IMG/VR virus record: IMGVR_UViG_3300036832_000201
Coordinates: 1-20,687 of that record
DNA: 20,687 nt
Direction: 5' to 3' (one strand)
Origin: a virus
Under the pieces are notes generated by a model. That model made no database searches. It had not been told where the DNA came from and worked only from the letters and a program-made list of their open reading frames with translations. The translations under genes and the position numbers were made by a program. Shown piece after piece: positions 1 to 6,413 of this stretch; position 1 is the stretch's first letter, and every line of letters starts with the position of its first letter.

Positions 1-1
1 C

Positions 2-589
2 GGTGCTCCGGCGTGGCCTTCTCACCCGATCTATCCGGGTGGCCCGCCTCCGGGTCCTTCGCAGGGTCCGGGCTTCCCGTCTCACCCGATCGTCATTCCT
101 CCGGGTTCTGGTGGCCAGCCCCCGACCGTGTGGCCGGGACCGGGCGCGCCCACCCACCCCATCGTGATCCCGCCGGACGCGGTCTCTCCAGGCGTGCCCT
201 CCCATCCGATCTATCTTCCTCCGATCGCTTCGGTTGGTCCTGGCTTCCCGACCAATCCGATCGCTCCGGGTGGTCCTCCGCCGCAAGTTTGGCCTGGGCC
301 GGGTTATCCGTCTCACCCGATTGCTCCGGGTGGCCAGCCTCCGGGGATTTGGGGCGGTGGCAATGTGCCTATGCCGACACCTCCGATCTACATTGGGTTG
401 CCTCCGGGTGAGGAGTTGCCGCCGGAAGGGAATGGCAATTCGCCGACCCATCCGATCTATCTTCCGCCGGTCAATCCGGATGGGAATAACGTGTTGGCCC
501 ACGTCTACATCGCCGGCTACGGCGGGTGCTGGTTCTTGATAGACGCGGCGGCTCCTTCGCAGCCGCCTGCTCCGCAGCCGAAGAAGTAA
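2..589 (+). CDS. Pro/Gly-rich HPI-repeat protein (5' partial)
   Basis: The reading frame is open from the first complete codon at position 2 to TAA at 587-589, so the start lies upstream of the window; an ATG at 128 is internal. The visible part is about 195 residues. It is built from about eight copies of a loose repeat of roughly 20 residues centred on P-(S/T)-H-P-I followed by a hydrophobic pair and PP or PGG (for example PSHPIYLPP, PTHPIVIPP, PSHPIAPGG), spaced by Gly/Pro-rich linkers with Trp. The last 50 residues change character to a short mixed segment (AHVYIAGYGGCWFLIDAAA) and a Pro/Gln/Lys tail. Such composition suggests an extended polyproline-II-like rod rather than a globular enzyme. 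Its place just upstream of a capsid gene makes a virion-associated role likely, but I do not recognise a characterised family. No membrane segment or catalytic motif is visible. Confidence 0.8.
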   Translation, partial: GAPAWPSHPIYPGGPPPGPSQGPGFPSHPIVIPPGSGGQPPTVWPGPGAPTHPIVIPPDAVSPGVPSHPIYLPPIASVGPGFPTNPIAPGGPPPQVWPGPGYPSHPIAPGGQPPGIWGGGNVPMPTPPIYIGLPPGEELPPEGNGNSPTHPIYLPPVNPDGNNVLAHVYIAGYGGCWFLIDAAAPSQPPAPQPKK

Positions 590-606
590 GCGAGTTACCG
601 CGCGGC

Positions 607-669
607 TGAGGGTCAGCACGAAGCAACGTGCTTCAAACTGTCGGGGCGACTGTAAGCGCCCGGCCCTCA
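607..669 (+). promoter_or_regulatory. Structured leader before capsid A
   Basis: This 104-base gap between genes can fold as a three-way junction. The outer stem is TGAGGG 607-612 with CCCTCA 664-669. One inner hairpin is AGCACG 615-620 with CGTGCT 627-632, mutually exclusive with GAAGCA 620-625 and TGCTTC 629-634. A second is GGGCG 644-648 with CGCCC 657-661. There is no T-tract, so it is not a typical intrinsic terminator. It could be a leader or processing element controlling the capsid A message. The pairing is seen in the sequence; the function is inferred. Confidence 0.4.
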
Positions 670-693
670 CCACGACCACACCGGAGATCGAAC

Positions 694-1749
694 ATGAACG
701 CTCCAGCTCCATTCATTCGCTACAAGCAGCAAGAGCCCACGCTGGATTTGCCTCGAGGCAATCTGTTCCGGAGGATGCTCACGGCCAAGGCCGTGGCCAT
801 GATCAAGAAGCAATCGATCGATCTGACGGCTCTGGAGATGTGGCCGAACGACCGAGAGTTGCACGTGGCGATCAAGGCCGCCTCCGCGCCGGCGATGACC
901 TCGGTCCCGGGCTGGGCCGCAGAGTTGGCCCAGCGAGTGGTCGCGGATACCGTCTCCGCGCTGGGTCCCTACTCCGCCGGAGCTCAACTGCTCGGCGATG
1001 CTCTGCTGCTGAGTTGGGATGGGGCCGGAGCCATCGGAGTGCCCGGGTTCGTTGCGTCGGCCAACTACGCTTCGTTCGTTGCCGAGGGCGATCCCATTCC
1101 TGTCCGTCAGTTCGCCAACGCCTCCAAGGACGTGCTGCCTCACAAGCTGGCCAGCATCGCCGTGCTGACCAGGGAGATGATGGAGAGCTCGAACGCAGAG
1201 GCGCTGATCGGTGACACCCTGATCAGGTCGGCCGGGCTCGCATTAGATGCGGTGCTGTTCGGTAGTGCAGCGGCCTCCGCCGCACAACCCGCCGGTTTGC
1301 GCAACGGCATCGCTGCATCGACACCCAGTGCCAACGCCGATCCTTACTTCGCTTTCTTCGAGGACATCAACACACTCATCTCCGCCGTGGGTCAGGTCGG
1401 AGGCAGGGGTCCGTTCTACGTGATCGGCTCGGCAGGAATGGTGGCTGGCGTGTTCCTTCGCGCCGGACAGAACGCCATCATCATACCACTGATGACCTCC
1501 GCGGCAGGCAATGACTTGATCGCGGTCGCGGCCAATGCCGTCGCCGCTGCGTTCTCGCCAACTCCGGACATGGAGACGGCCAACACCGGCGCGTTGGTGA
1601 TGGATACGGCTCCCGGAGCGGCGGGCAGCATGGGCCCGGAGCGGAGCCTGTACCAGACGGACAGCTTGGCGATCAAGATGCGGTGGCCAGTGAGCTGGGT
1701 CTTGCGCGATGCTCGCGGCGTGGCATGGCTCACACCGACTTGGAAGTGA
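694..1749 (+). CDS. HK97-fold major capsid paralog A
   Basis: A 351-residue stand-alone capsid-like protein. ATG 694 is chosen because GGAG at 683-686 precedes it at good spacing; the longer frame back to 628 runs into the structured leader. It is clearly homologous to the C-terminal half of the 3857-5974 fusion. Shared blocks in order are APAMTSV-x-GWA-x-EL, SFV-x-EG-xx-IPVRQ, a TREM-x-E block, PAGL-x-NG, and near the C terminus RSL-x-QTDSLA followed by W-V-x-R and VAW. These match the body of HK97-fold capsid proteins. Unlike the fusion it has no protease domain and no long coiled-coil (delta-type) scaffold region; its N-terminal arm is only about 65 residues before the first shared block. 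It therefore may need to co-assemble with capsid B, for example as a vertex or minor capsid protein like the gp24/gp23 pair of T4. That role is inference. Confidence 0.85.
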   Translation: MNAPAPFIRYKQQEPTLDLPRGNLFRRMLTAKAVAMIKKQSIDLTALEMWPNDRELHVAIKAASAPAMTSVPGWAAELAQRVVADTVSALGPYSAGAQLLGDALLLSWDGAGAIGVPGFVASANYASFVAEGDPIPVRQFANASKDVLPHKLASIAVLTREMMESSNAEALIGDTLIRSAGLALDAVLFGSAAASAAQPAGLRNGIAASTPSANADPYFAFFEDINTLISAVGQVGGRGPFYVIGSAGMVAGVFLRAGQNAIIIPLMTSAAGNDLIAVAANAVAAAFSPTPDMETANTGALVMDTAPGAAGSMGPERSLYQTDSLAIKMRWPVSWVLRDARGVAWLTPTWK

Positions 1750-1756
1750 GGTCGTC

Positions 1757-2938
1757 ATGCGAGAAGCCCTCGAGACTTATGACGATGGGCTCCCGGAGTT
1801 GGACCCCATCATCACTTACGAAGTGACTGACTACGGTTGGCGAGGCTTGACCGGCCAAGGCGAGGTCTATGAGGTCAAGAGCAGCAACGGTCATAAGGCG
1901 GAGGTCCCGTCCTCGATCCTGGTGGCCTTTCGCGGTCAGCCCGTCGGTCGTCGCAGGGTGACCAATGATTTGAATGCGAACATCGACGACTATCTGCTTC
2001 ACTTCAATCGCGTGGTTGAGTTGTACAAGAGCAACCGCATCGAAGACGCACTGATGGAAGCTGAGCTCACTCTCCTGGCCGCGCCCACGCTGAGGGCCAA
2101 GTTCAACCGCAGCATGGTGTTGTTGGCTGCTGGTCGTTGGCGTGAGGGTCTCTCCGAGTATTGGGAGTGCGAGCAGAGCAAGCCGTTCATGAGACCTCCG
2201 GTCGAGCAGGCGCTCAAGCTCGGCCTCCGGCCGTGGAGGGGCGAACCGTTGACCGGGAAGCGACTGCTGTTGCTCCACGCTCATGGCTTCGGTGACACGC
2301 TGATGATGCTGCGATACGTCAGGGGCATGAGCAAGACGGTCATGGTGATGCCTCCGGAGCTGACCCGGCTGGCCAGACAGTGCGGACCGGTGGTCGAGGA
2401 GCCGATTGATTGCGACTTCTTCTGTCCGATCCTCCACCTGCTCTACGTGCTGGGCGTCAACCCGGCTGAGGTCTCCGGCGCTCCGTACCTATCCTCCGAG
2501 CTCGCCTCTACAAACGATTGGCATTTGAAGCTGGGCCAGAAGAAGCGAAAGAGGATCGGGCTGGCGTGGTCCATCGGGAAGCCCAGTGACGGAGACTACC
2601 CCAGAGAGATCGTGTTGGAGAGGTTGGTTGAGCGTCTGGGCAATGCGGAGCTTCACAGCGTACAGGTCCAGGGTGAGCAAGAGGCGACGTGGTGCGGGGT
2701 CGCCCACCATCAGCTCACCGACTTCGCGGACTGCGCAGGATTGATGAGGGCCATGGACGAGATCATCAGTGTCGATACGGCGGCGCTCCACTTGGCTGGA
2801 GCGATCGGCCATCCCAAGGTCACTGGTCTACTCTCGTACTGGTCGAGTTGGAGATGGCATGCCAAATGGTACGACAACGTAAAGCTGGTAAGACAGACCT
2901 CTACCGGGGATTGGGCCAGCGCGCTGGCTCAGCTCTGA
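1757..2938 (+). CDS. TPR-glycosyltransferase, GT9/heptosyltransferase-like
   Basis: A 393-residue protein starting at ATG 1757, seven bases after the capsid A stop, with GAGGT at 1748-1752. Residues 1-65 form an extension I cannot place. Residues about 75-140 are helical and TPR-like. Residues 168-393 resemble the GT-B fold of GT9-type enzymes: a glycine loop with LHAHGFGDTLMMLRY (173-187), then IGLAWSIGKPSDGDYPREI (267-285), and the nucleotide-sugar side segment DFADCAGLMRAMDEIISVDTA (322-342) followed by HLAGAIGHP and WRW/WY near the end. Known relatives are bacterial TPR proteins with an ADP-heptose-like transferase domain. Substrate is unknown. Its position between two capsid genes and overlap with a methyltransferase suggest virion or surface glycan modification rather than lipopolysaccharide synthesis. 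It would act in the infected cell cytoplasm. Confidence 0.75.
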   Translation: MREALETYDDGLPELDPIITYEVTDYGWRGLTGQGEVYEVKSSNGHKAEVPSSILVAFRGQPVGRRRVTNDLNANIDDYLLHFNRVVELYKSNRIEDALMEAELTLLAAPTLRAKFNRSMVLLAAGRWREGLSEYWECEQSKPFMRPPVEQALKLGLRPWRGEPLTGKRLLLLHAHGFGDTLMMLRYVRGMSKTVMVMPPELTRLARQCGPVVEEPIDCDFFCPILHLLYVLGVNPAEVSGAPYLSSELASTNDWHLKLGQKKRKRIGLAWSIGKPSDGDYPREIVLERLVERLGNAELHSVQVQGEQEATWCGVAHHQLTDFADCAGLMRAMDEIISVDTAALHLAGAIGHPKVTGLLSYWSSWRWHAKWYDNVKLVRQTSTGDWASALAQL

Positions 2939-3492
2939 AGCGGGTCTCCGTCGTTCCTGCTCAGGTCAGGGCCGGCTTCTTTAGCAAGTATCTCAACCAG
3001 CGCGAGACCTCCATCCTAATCGATCTGGTCAGGAGCGTCTCGCCCAAGGTCATGATTGAGTTTGGGTGCAACGTTGGGATCACCGCCAAGCGGGTGCTGG
3101 AGAACGTGCCCACGCTGGAGCGATACGTCGGTGTCGATGTGGACCCGGATCACGTCCCGACGCTGAGCTGTCAGCTCTCCGAGGTCCCGGAGCGAGCCGG
3201 AGCCTACGCCGCCGATGACCAGAGGTTCTATCTGCTGACCCAACCCTCGCTGGAGCTGGAAGCTGATGACCTCGAGAAGTGTGAGGCCGTGTTCATAGAT
3301 GGAGACCACAGCGACGCTGTCGTGAGCCACGAGAGTATGCTGGCCATGGAGTTGGTTCGTAAGGGTGGGATCATCGTTTGGCACGACTATGGCAATCCGT
3401 CCGTTGAGGTCACCAGAGTGCTCGAGCGGTTCGGAGGCACGTGGCCGATCACGTCCGTTGATGGATCGTGGTTGGCGTTCATGAGGACCTGA
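2866..3492 (+). CDS. Class I SAM methyltransferase (Methyltransf_24-like)
   Basis: About 208 residues from ATG 2866. Class I Rossmann motifs are visible: motif I EFGCNVG (65-71), acidic motif II VGVDVD (88-93), then FIDGDHS (143-149) and GGIIVWHDYGNP (167-178), an arrangement typical of the Methyltransf_24 group, which often sits in sugar or glycan clusters. The start is uncertain. The frame is open back to 2689, but that region lies inside the glycosyltransferase gene. ATG 2854, ATG 2866 or a later non-ATG start near 2911 are all possible, and the conserved part begins only around residue 28. With ATG 2866 the gene overlaps the glycosyltransferase by 73 bases, which implies translational coupling and a shared pathway. 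The acceptor could be the transferred sugar, a protein side chain or a small molecule; the sequence does not decide. Confidence 0.75.
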   Translation: MVRQRKAGKTDLYRGLGQRAGSALKRVSVVPAQVRAGFFSKYLNQRETSILIDLVRSVSPKVMIEFGCNVGITAKRVLENVPTLERYVGVDVDPDHVPTLSCQLSEVPERAGAYAADDQRFYLLTQPSLELEADDLEKCEAVFIDGDHSDAVVSHESMLAMELVRKGGIIVWHDYGNPSVEVTRVLERFGGTWPITSVDGSWLAFMRT

Positions 3493-3506
3493 GAGGAGAA
3501 CAGATC

Positions 3507-3845
3507 ATGCCCTTCGCTGTTGTAGATGGACCGACCATCCCCGCCGGTCAATCCCTGTCCAACTCGGCTAACTGCTCCGCCGGGTCGATCCTTCGTATCA
3601 CCGTGCCCCAGGAGTACACCGAGGCGAGCCTGACCTTCCAGGTCTCCACCGACGGCAAGTTCTTCAACGATCTGTATGACGCCGAGGGTAATGTGGTCGA
3701 GATCGTGGCCACACCGGACAGCTCGATCGTCCTGAAGGAGGAGTGGGTGAGGTTCATTCCGTTCATCAAGTTCAGGTCGGGCACCAGAGACGCCCCGGTC
3801 GAACAGGCGAAGGATTGCAAGTTCGCGATCGCGCTCCATACTTGA
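3507..3845 (+). CDS. Small beta-rich virion protein, possible capsid decoration
   Basis: A 112-residue protein starting at ATG 3507, with a strong GAGAGGAG at 3491-3498. The sequence reads as alternating beta strands (LRITVP, SLTFQVSTDG, VVEIVATPDSSIVL, RFIPFIKFRSG) with few charged helices and no signal peptide. The segment TFQVSTDGKFFNDLYDAEG followed by FIKFRSGT resembles short uncharacterised proteins I recall from phage head modules. Its location directly before the protease-capsid gene suggests a head decoration or beta-sandwich accessory protein. No catalytic residue pattern is visible. The function is inferred from position only. Confidence 0.6.
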   Translation: MPFAVVDGPTIPAGQSLSNSANCSAGSILRITVPQEYTEASLTFQVSTDGKFFNDLYDAEGNVVEIVATPDSSIVLKEEWVRFIPFIKFRSGTRDAPVEQAKDCKFAIALHT

Positions 3846-3856
3846 GGAGACCTCAG

Positions 3857-5974
3857 ATGCTGATGAAACGCAACAAGCAGGTCCCAGACCCAAGCGAATA
3901 CGACGACGACGAGGAAGACGAGTTTATCAGTGATTGCGTGGATGAGCTCGGCAATGAGGACGTCTGTCAGATGCTGTGGGATGACCGGGCCGCCAGCGGG
4001 GTCAAGTACAAGACCCACGCCGAGAAGGTCAGTGGGATGGAGTTCATCTTGTCCGATGAGACGCCGGACAGATTAGACGATGTGATCATGTCCGATGGAT
4101 GGGAGCTCAAGGCGTTCAAGAAGAACCCCATCGCTCTGTTCGGACACAACAGCACTTTCCCGATCGGCAAATGGTCCAACGTGCGGGTCGAGAATAAGCA
4201 GCTCCGGGGTCACCTCGAGCTCGCTCCAGAAGGCACTAGCCAGAGGATCGATGAGATCAGGAGACTGATCGACGCGGACATCCTCAAGGCAGTGTCGGTC
4301 GGTTTCAAGCCGATCGAGGTGAAGGATAGAGACGGCTCCGAGTGGGGCAGTGTCTACGTCAAGTGCGAGCTAGTGGAGACCAGTGTGGTTTCGGTTCCTG
4401 CGAACCCGAACGCACTGGCTGTGGCCAAGAGCTTGAACATCTCACCTGAGACAATCGATCTAGTCTTCGCCGGGCAAGGCAATGGAGACCGGATCAAGCG
4501 TCGAGGGTTCAACGGCGGGCACGCCAAATCAAATAGCAACGGAAGGGTCAGACAAATGTCTACCTTGGCTCAACGTATCACGACCCTGGAGGAGCAGATC
4601 AACTCCAAGCGTGATAGTCTTCAAGATCACGTCGACAAGATGGACGACACCAACGTCAGCAACGCTGATATGGAGATCGCCCAGAAGCTCAAGGAGGACC
4701 TCATTCGCCTCGAGCAAACTCACGGCATGCTCGTTGATAGCGAGAAGCTGCTGGGCAAGACCACCACTGGAAACGGGGAGCATCAGCCCAATCCTCGCGG
4801 GCGATCGCTGGTCCCGTCTAACGGAGAGCGGGTGGCTGCTCCCGCGGTGATCGTCAATCGTACCAAGGATAGCCTCGATCTGGTGGAGCTGGTGGTCAGG
4901 GCAGGCACCCTGGCTTACTTCTCCAAGGGTTGGGGTCGTACCATCGAGGACACCCGCAACAAGATCGCAGAGCGTTATCCGGAGTATAAGGATGATGCGG
5001 CCAAGCTGATCGCTGAGCTGGTGCTTCGTTCGGCAACGGCGCCGGCCATGACCTCGGTCACGGGTTGGGCTCAGGAGCTGGTCCAACAGACCTACGCTGC
5101 CCTGATGCCGCTGCTGATGCCCAAGGCGATCCTCACTCGTCTCGCGACGAAAGGGTTGGCCCTGAGCTTTGGGACCGCCGGCAAGATCGTCATTCCTACT
5201 CGCTCTCGCACGCCCAGCCTCGCTGGTTCGTTCGTGGGTGAGGGTCTGGCTATCCCGGTCCGTCAGGGTGCGTTCACCAGCCAGACGCTCACTCCGAAGA
5301 AGATGGCAGTGATCACCACGTGGACCCGGGAGATGGACGAGCACTCCATCCCGGCGATCGAGGGTCTCCTGAGGGAAGCCATCCAGCAGGACACCACGGT
5401 GGCAGTCGATACGGTGCTGATCGATGCTAACCCGGCGACCACGATCCGGCCCGCCGGTCTGCTCAACGGTGTGGCCTCCACGACCCCGACCGCCGGTGGT
5501 GGTATCGCGGGCCTGGTCGGAGACATCTCTGCTCTGATCAATGCCATCTCCACCAGCACTTACGGCAACGTTCGCAATTTGGTCTGGCTCGCCAACCAGA
5601 CCGATATGCTGCGTGCCTCGCTGCTCAACGTGAACGGCATCTTCCCGTTCCGCGATGAGATCAGGGGCGGGAGCCTCAACGGCATCCCGATCATCGATAG
5701 TGCCACCATCGCAGCCAAGACCTTGATCCTGGTCGACGCTGCTGACTTCGTGGTGGTTGGTGGCGACGCTCCTCGCATGGAGATGAGCGATCAGGCCACC
5801 CTGCACATGGAGGATACCAACCCGCAAGAGCTGGTCGCCTCTCCGAGCACTGTGGCGGCTCCTCAGCGCTCTCTGTTCCAGACCGACAGCCTCGCGCTTC
5901 GCATGGTGCTCCCGCTGAATTGGGTGCAGCGTCGCGCAGGTACGGTGGCCTGGACCCAGAACGTCACTTGGTAG
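3857..5974 (+). CDS. Prohead protease-scaffold-major capsid fusion (capsid B)
   Basis: A 705-residue polyprotein starting at ATG 3857, with GAGGAG at 3844-3849. Residues 1-58 are an acidic leader. Residues 59-195 are an HK97-type (S78/U35) prohead protease: His97 in FGHNS, Ser147 in KAVSVGF, and the ELVETSVVSVPANPNA segment (171-186), which carries the likely acidic member. Residues 236-300 form a charged coiled coil like a delta/scaffold domain. Residues about 335-705 are the HK97-fold capsid, starting around LVELVVRAG, with APAMTSVTGWAQEL (395-408), IPVRQ and the terminal RSLFQTDSLALRM block. In many HK97-like phages protease and capsid are separate genes; here one frame holds both, so protease stoichiometry would be 1:1 unless the internal start near 4556 is used. 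The fusion would have to cut itself free during maturation. The gene ends at TAG 5972-5974. Confidence 0.9.
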   Translation: MLMKRNKQVPDPSEYDDDEEDEFISDCVDELGNEDVCQMLWDDRAASGVKYKTHAEKVSGMEFILSDETPDRLDDVIMSDGWELKAFKKNPIALFGHNSTFPIGKWSNVRVENKQLRGHLELAPEGTSQRIDEIRRLIDADILKAVSVGFKPIEVKDRDGSEWGSVYVKCELVETSVVSVPANPNALAVAKSLNISPETIDLVFAGQGNGDRIKRRGFNGGHAKSNSNGRVRQMSTLAQRITTLEEQINSKRDSLQDHVDKMDDTNVSNADMEIAQKLKEDLIRLEQTHGMLVDSEKLLGKTTTGNGEHQPNPRGRSLVPSNGERVAAPAVIVNRTKDSLDLVELVVRAGTLAYFSKGWGRTIEDTRNKIAERYPEYKDDAAKLIAELVLRSATAPAMTSVTGWAQELVQQTYAALMPLLMPKAILTRLATKGLALSFGTAGKIVIPTRSRTPSLAGSFVGEGLAIPVRQGAFTSQTLTPKKMAVITTWTREMDEHSIPAIEGLLREAIQQDTTVAVDTVLIDANPATTIRPAGLLNGVASTTPTAGGGIAGLVGDISALINAISTSTYGNVRNLVWLANQTDMLRASLLNVNGIFPFRDEIRGGSLNGIPIIDSATIAAKTLILVDAADFVVVGGDAPRMEMSDQATLHMEDTNPQELVASPSTVAAPQRSLFQTDSLALRMVLPLNWVQRRAGTVAWTQNVTW
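4541..4558 (+). promoter_or_regulatory. Internal ribosome binding site and ATG in protease-capsid gene
   Basis: GGAAGGG at 4541-4547 stands nine bases before an in-frame ATG at 4556 (Met234). The Met falls exactly between the protease domain plus its Asn/Gly-rich linker and the coiled-coil scaffold. Initiation here would give a 472-residue scaffold-capsid protein without protease, restoring the usual excess of capsid over protease. Nested starts in phage head genes have precedent (lambda C/Nu3). The motif is seen; its use is inferred. Confidence 0.5.
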
Positions 5975-5990
5975 TCGTAGAGTTGCAGAA

Positions 5991-6071
5991 CCCGCCGGCC
6001 TGCCGGGAGTTACGGGGAACGCAAGAGCGGCCTAGCCGACGATCCGAAAACTCCGGGGAGGCTAGGCGCTC
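5991..6071 (+). other. Hairpin-rich spacer after capsid B
   Basis: The 122-base gap 5975-6096 holds a small CCGGC/GCCGG hairpin around 5994-6005. It also holds a larger inverted repeat: GAGC 6025-6028 pairs with GCTC 6068-6071, and GCCTAGCC 6030-6037 pairs perfectly with GGCTAGGC 6060-6067, with one bulged G at 6029. The 22-base loop contains a minor CCG/CGG pairing. No T-run follows, so classic intrinsic termination is unlikely. An mRNA-stabilising or processing structure 3' of the capsid message is possible. Confidence 0.45.
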
Positions 6072-6096
6072 CCATCTATGAGGAAAGGACTATAAA

Positions 6097-6408
6097 ATGT
6101 CGACTAAATATGCAGACGATCCAGCGACCGAGCATGCTCGCAAGCAACTCGAGATCGACCGGAAGGTCACTGAGCGATCACGCACCGAGTACGCGGAGCG
6201 TGCGAAGGGCAAGCCAACTCCTACGCAAGAGGAGCTGGACATGTCCATGCTTGGCGCCCACATCCTAGAGCACGAGGACGACGGCGGTGGGCCCGATCCC
6301 AATGATCCGGTTCATCGGGAGCACACCCAGACCAGGCACATGGAGAGTGGCGGCGGAAGTCGACCGCAATCCTACGCGACCAGGCAGCAGCACTCCAAGA
6401 CCGAGTGA
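6097..6408 (+). CDS. Small hydrophilic phage protein, unknown
   Basis: A 103-residue protein from ATG 6097, with GAGGAAAGG at 6080-6088. It is strongly charged: an N-terminal helix rich in Lys, Arg and Glu (about residues 10-40), then KPTPTQEELDMSMLG, an acidic Asp/Gly/Pro stretch, and a Gln/His/Arg-rich tail. It has no hydrophobic core long enough for a membrane segment and only weak globular character. It lies between the capsid and portal genes and ends five bases before the portal start. I do not recognise the family. A portal- or capsid-associated assembly factor is the reasonable guess from position. Confidence 0.6.
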   Translation: MSTKYADDPATEHARKQLEIDRKVTERSRTEYAERAKGKPTPTQEELDMSMLGAHILEHEDDGGGPDPNDPVHREHTQTRHMESGGGSRPQSYATRQQHSKTE

Positions 6409-6413
6409 TCTAG

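Noticed and set aside
628-693. Upstream start for capsid A giving 22 extra residues
   Set aside because: That stretch overlaps the structured leader, has no ribosome site, and its Arg/Pro-rich product does not match the paralog.
4529-5827. Reverse-strand open frame of 432 codons across the capsid B gene
   Set aside because: It is opposite a strongly supported capsid frame, has low-complexity His/Asp/Arg composition and no recognisable motif or ribosome site; GC-rich codon use opens this antisense frame.
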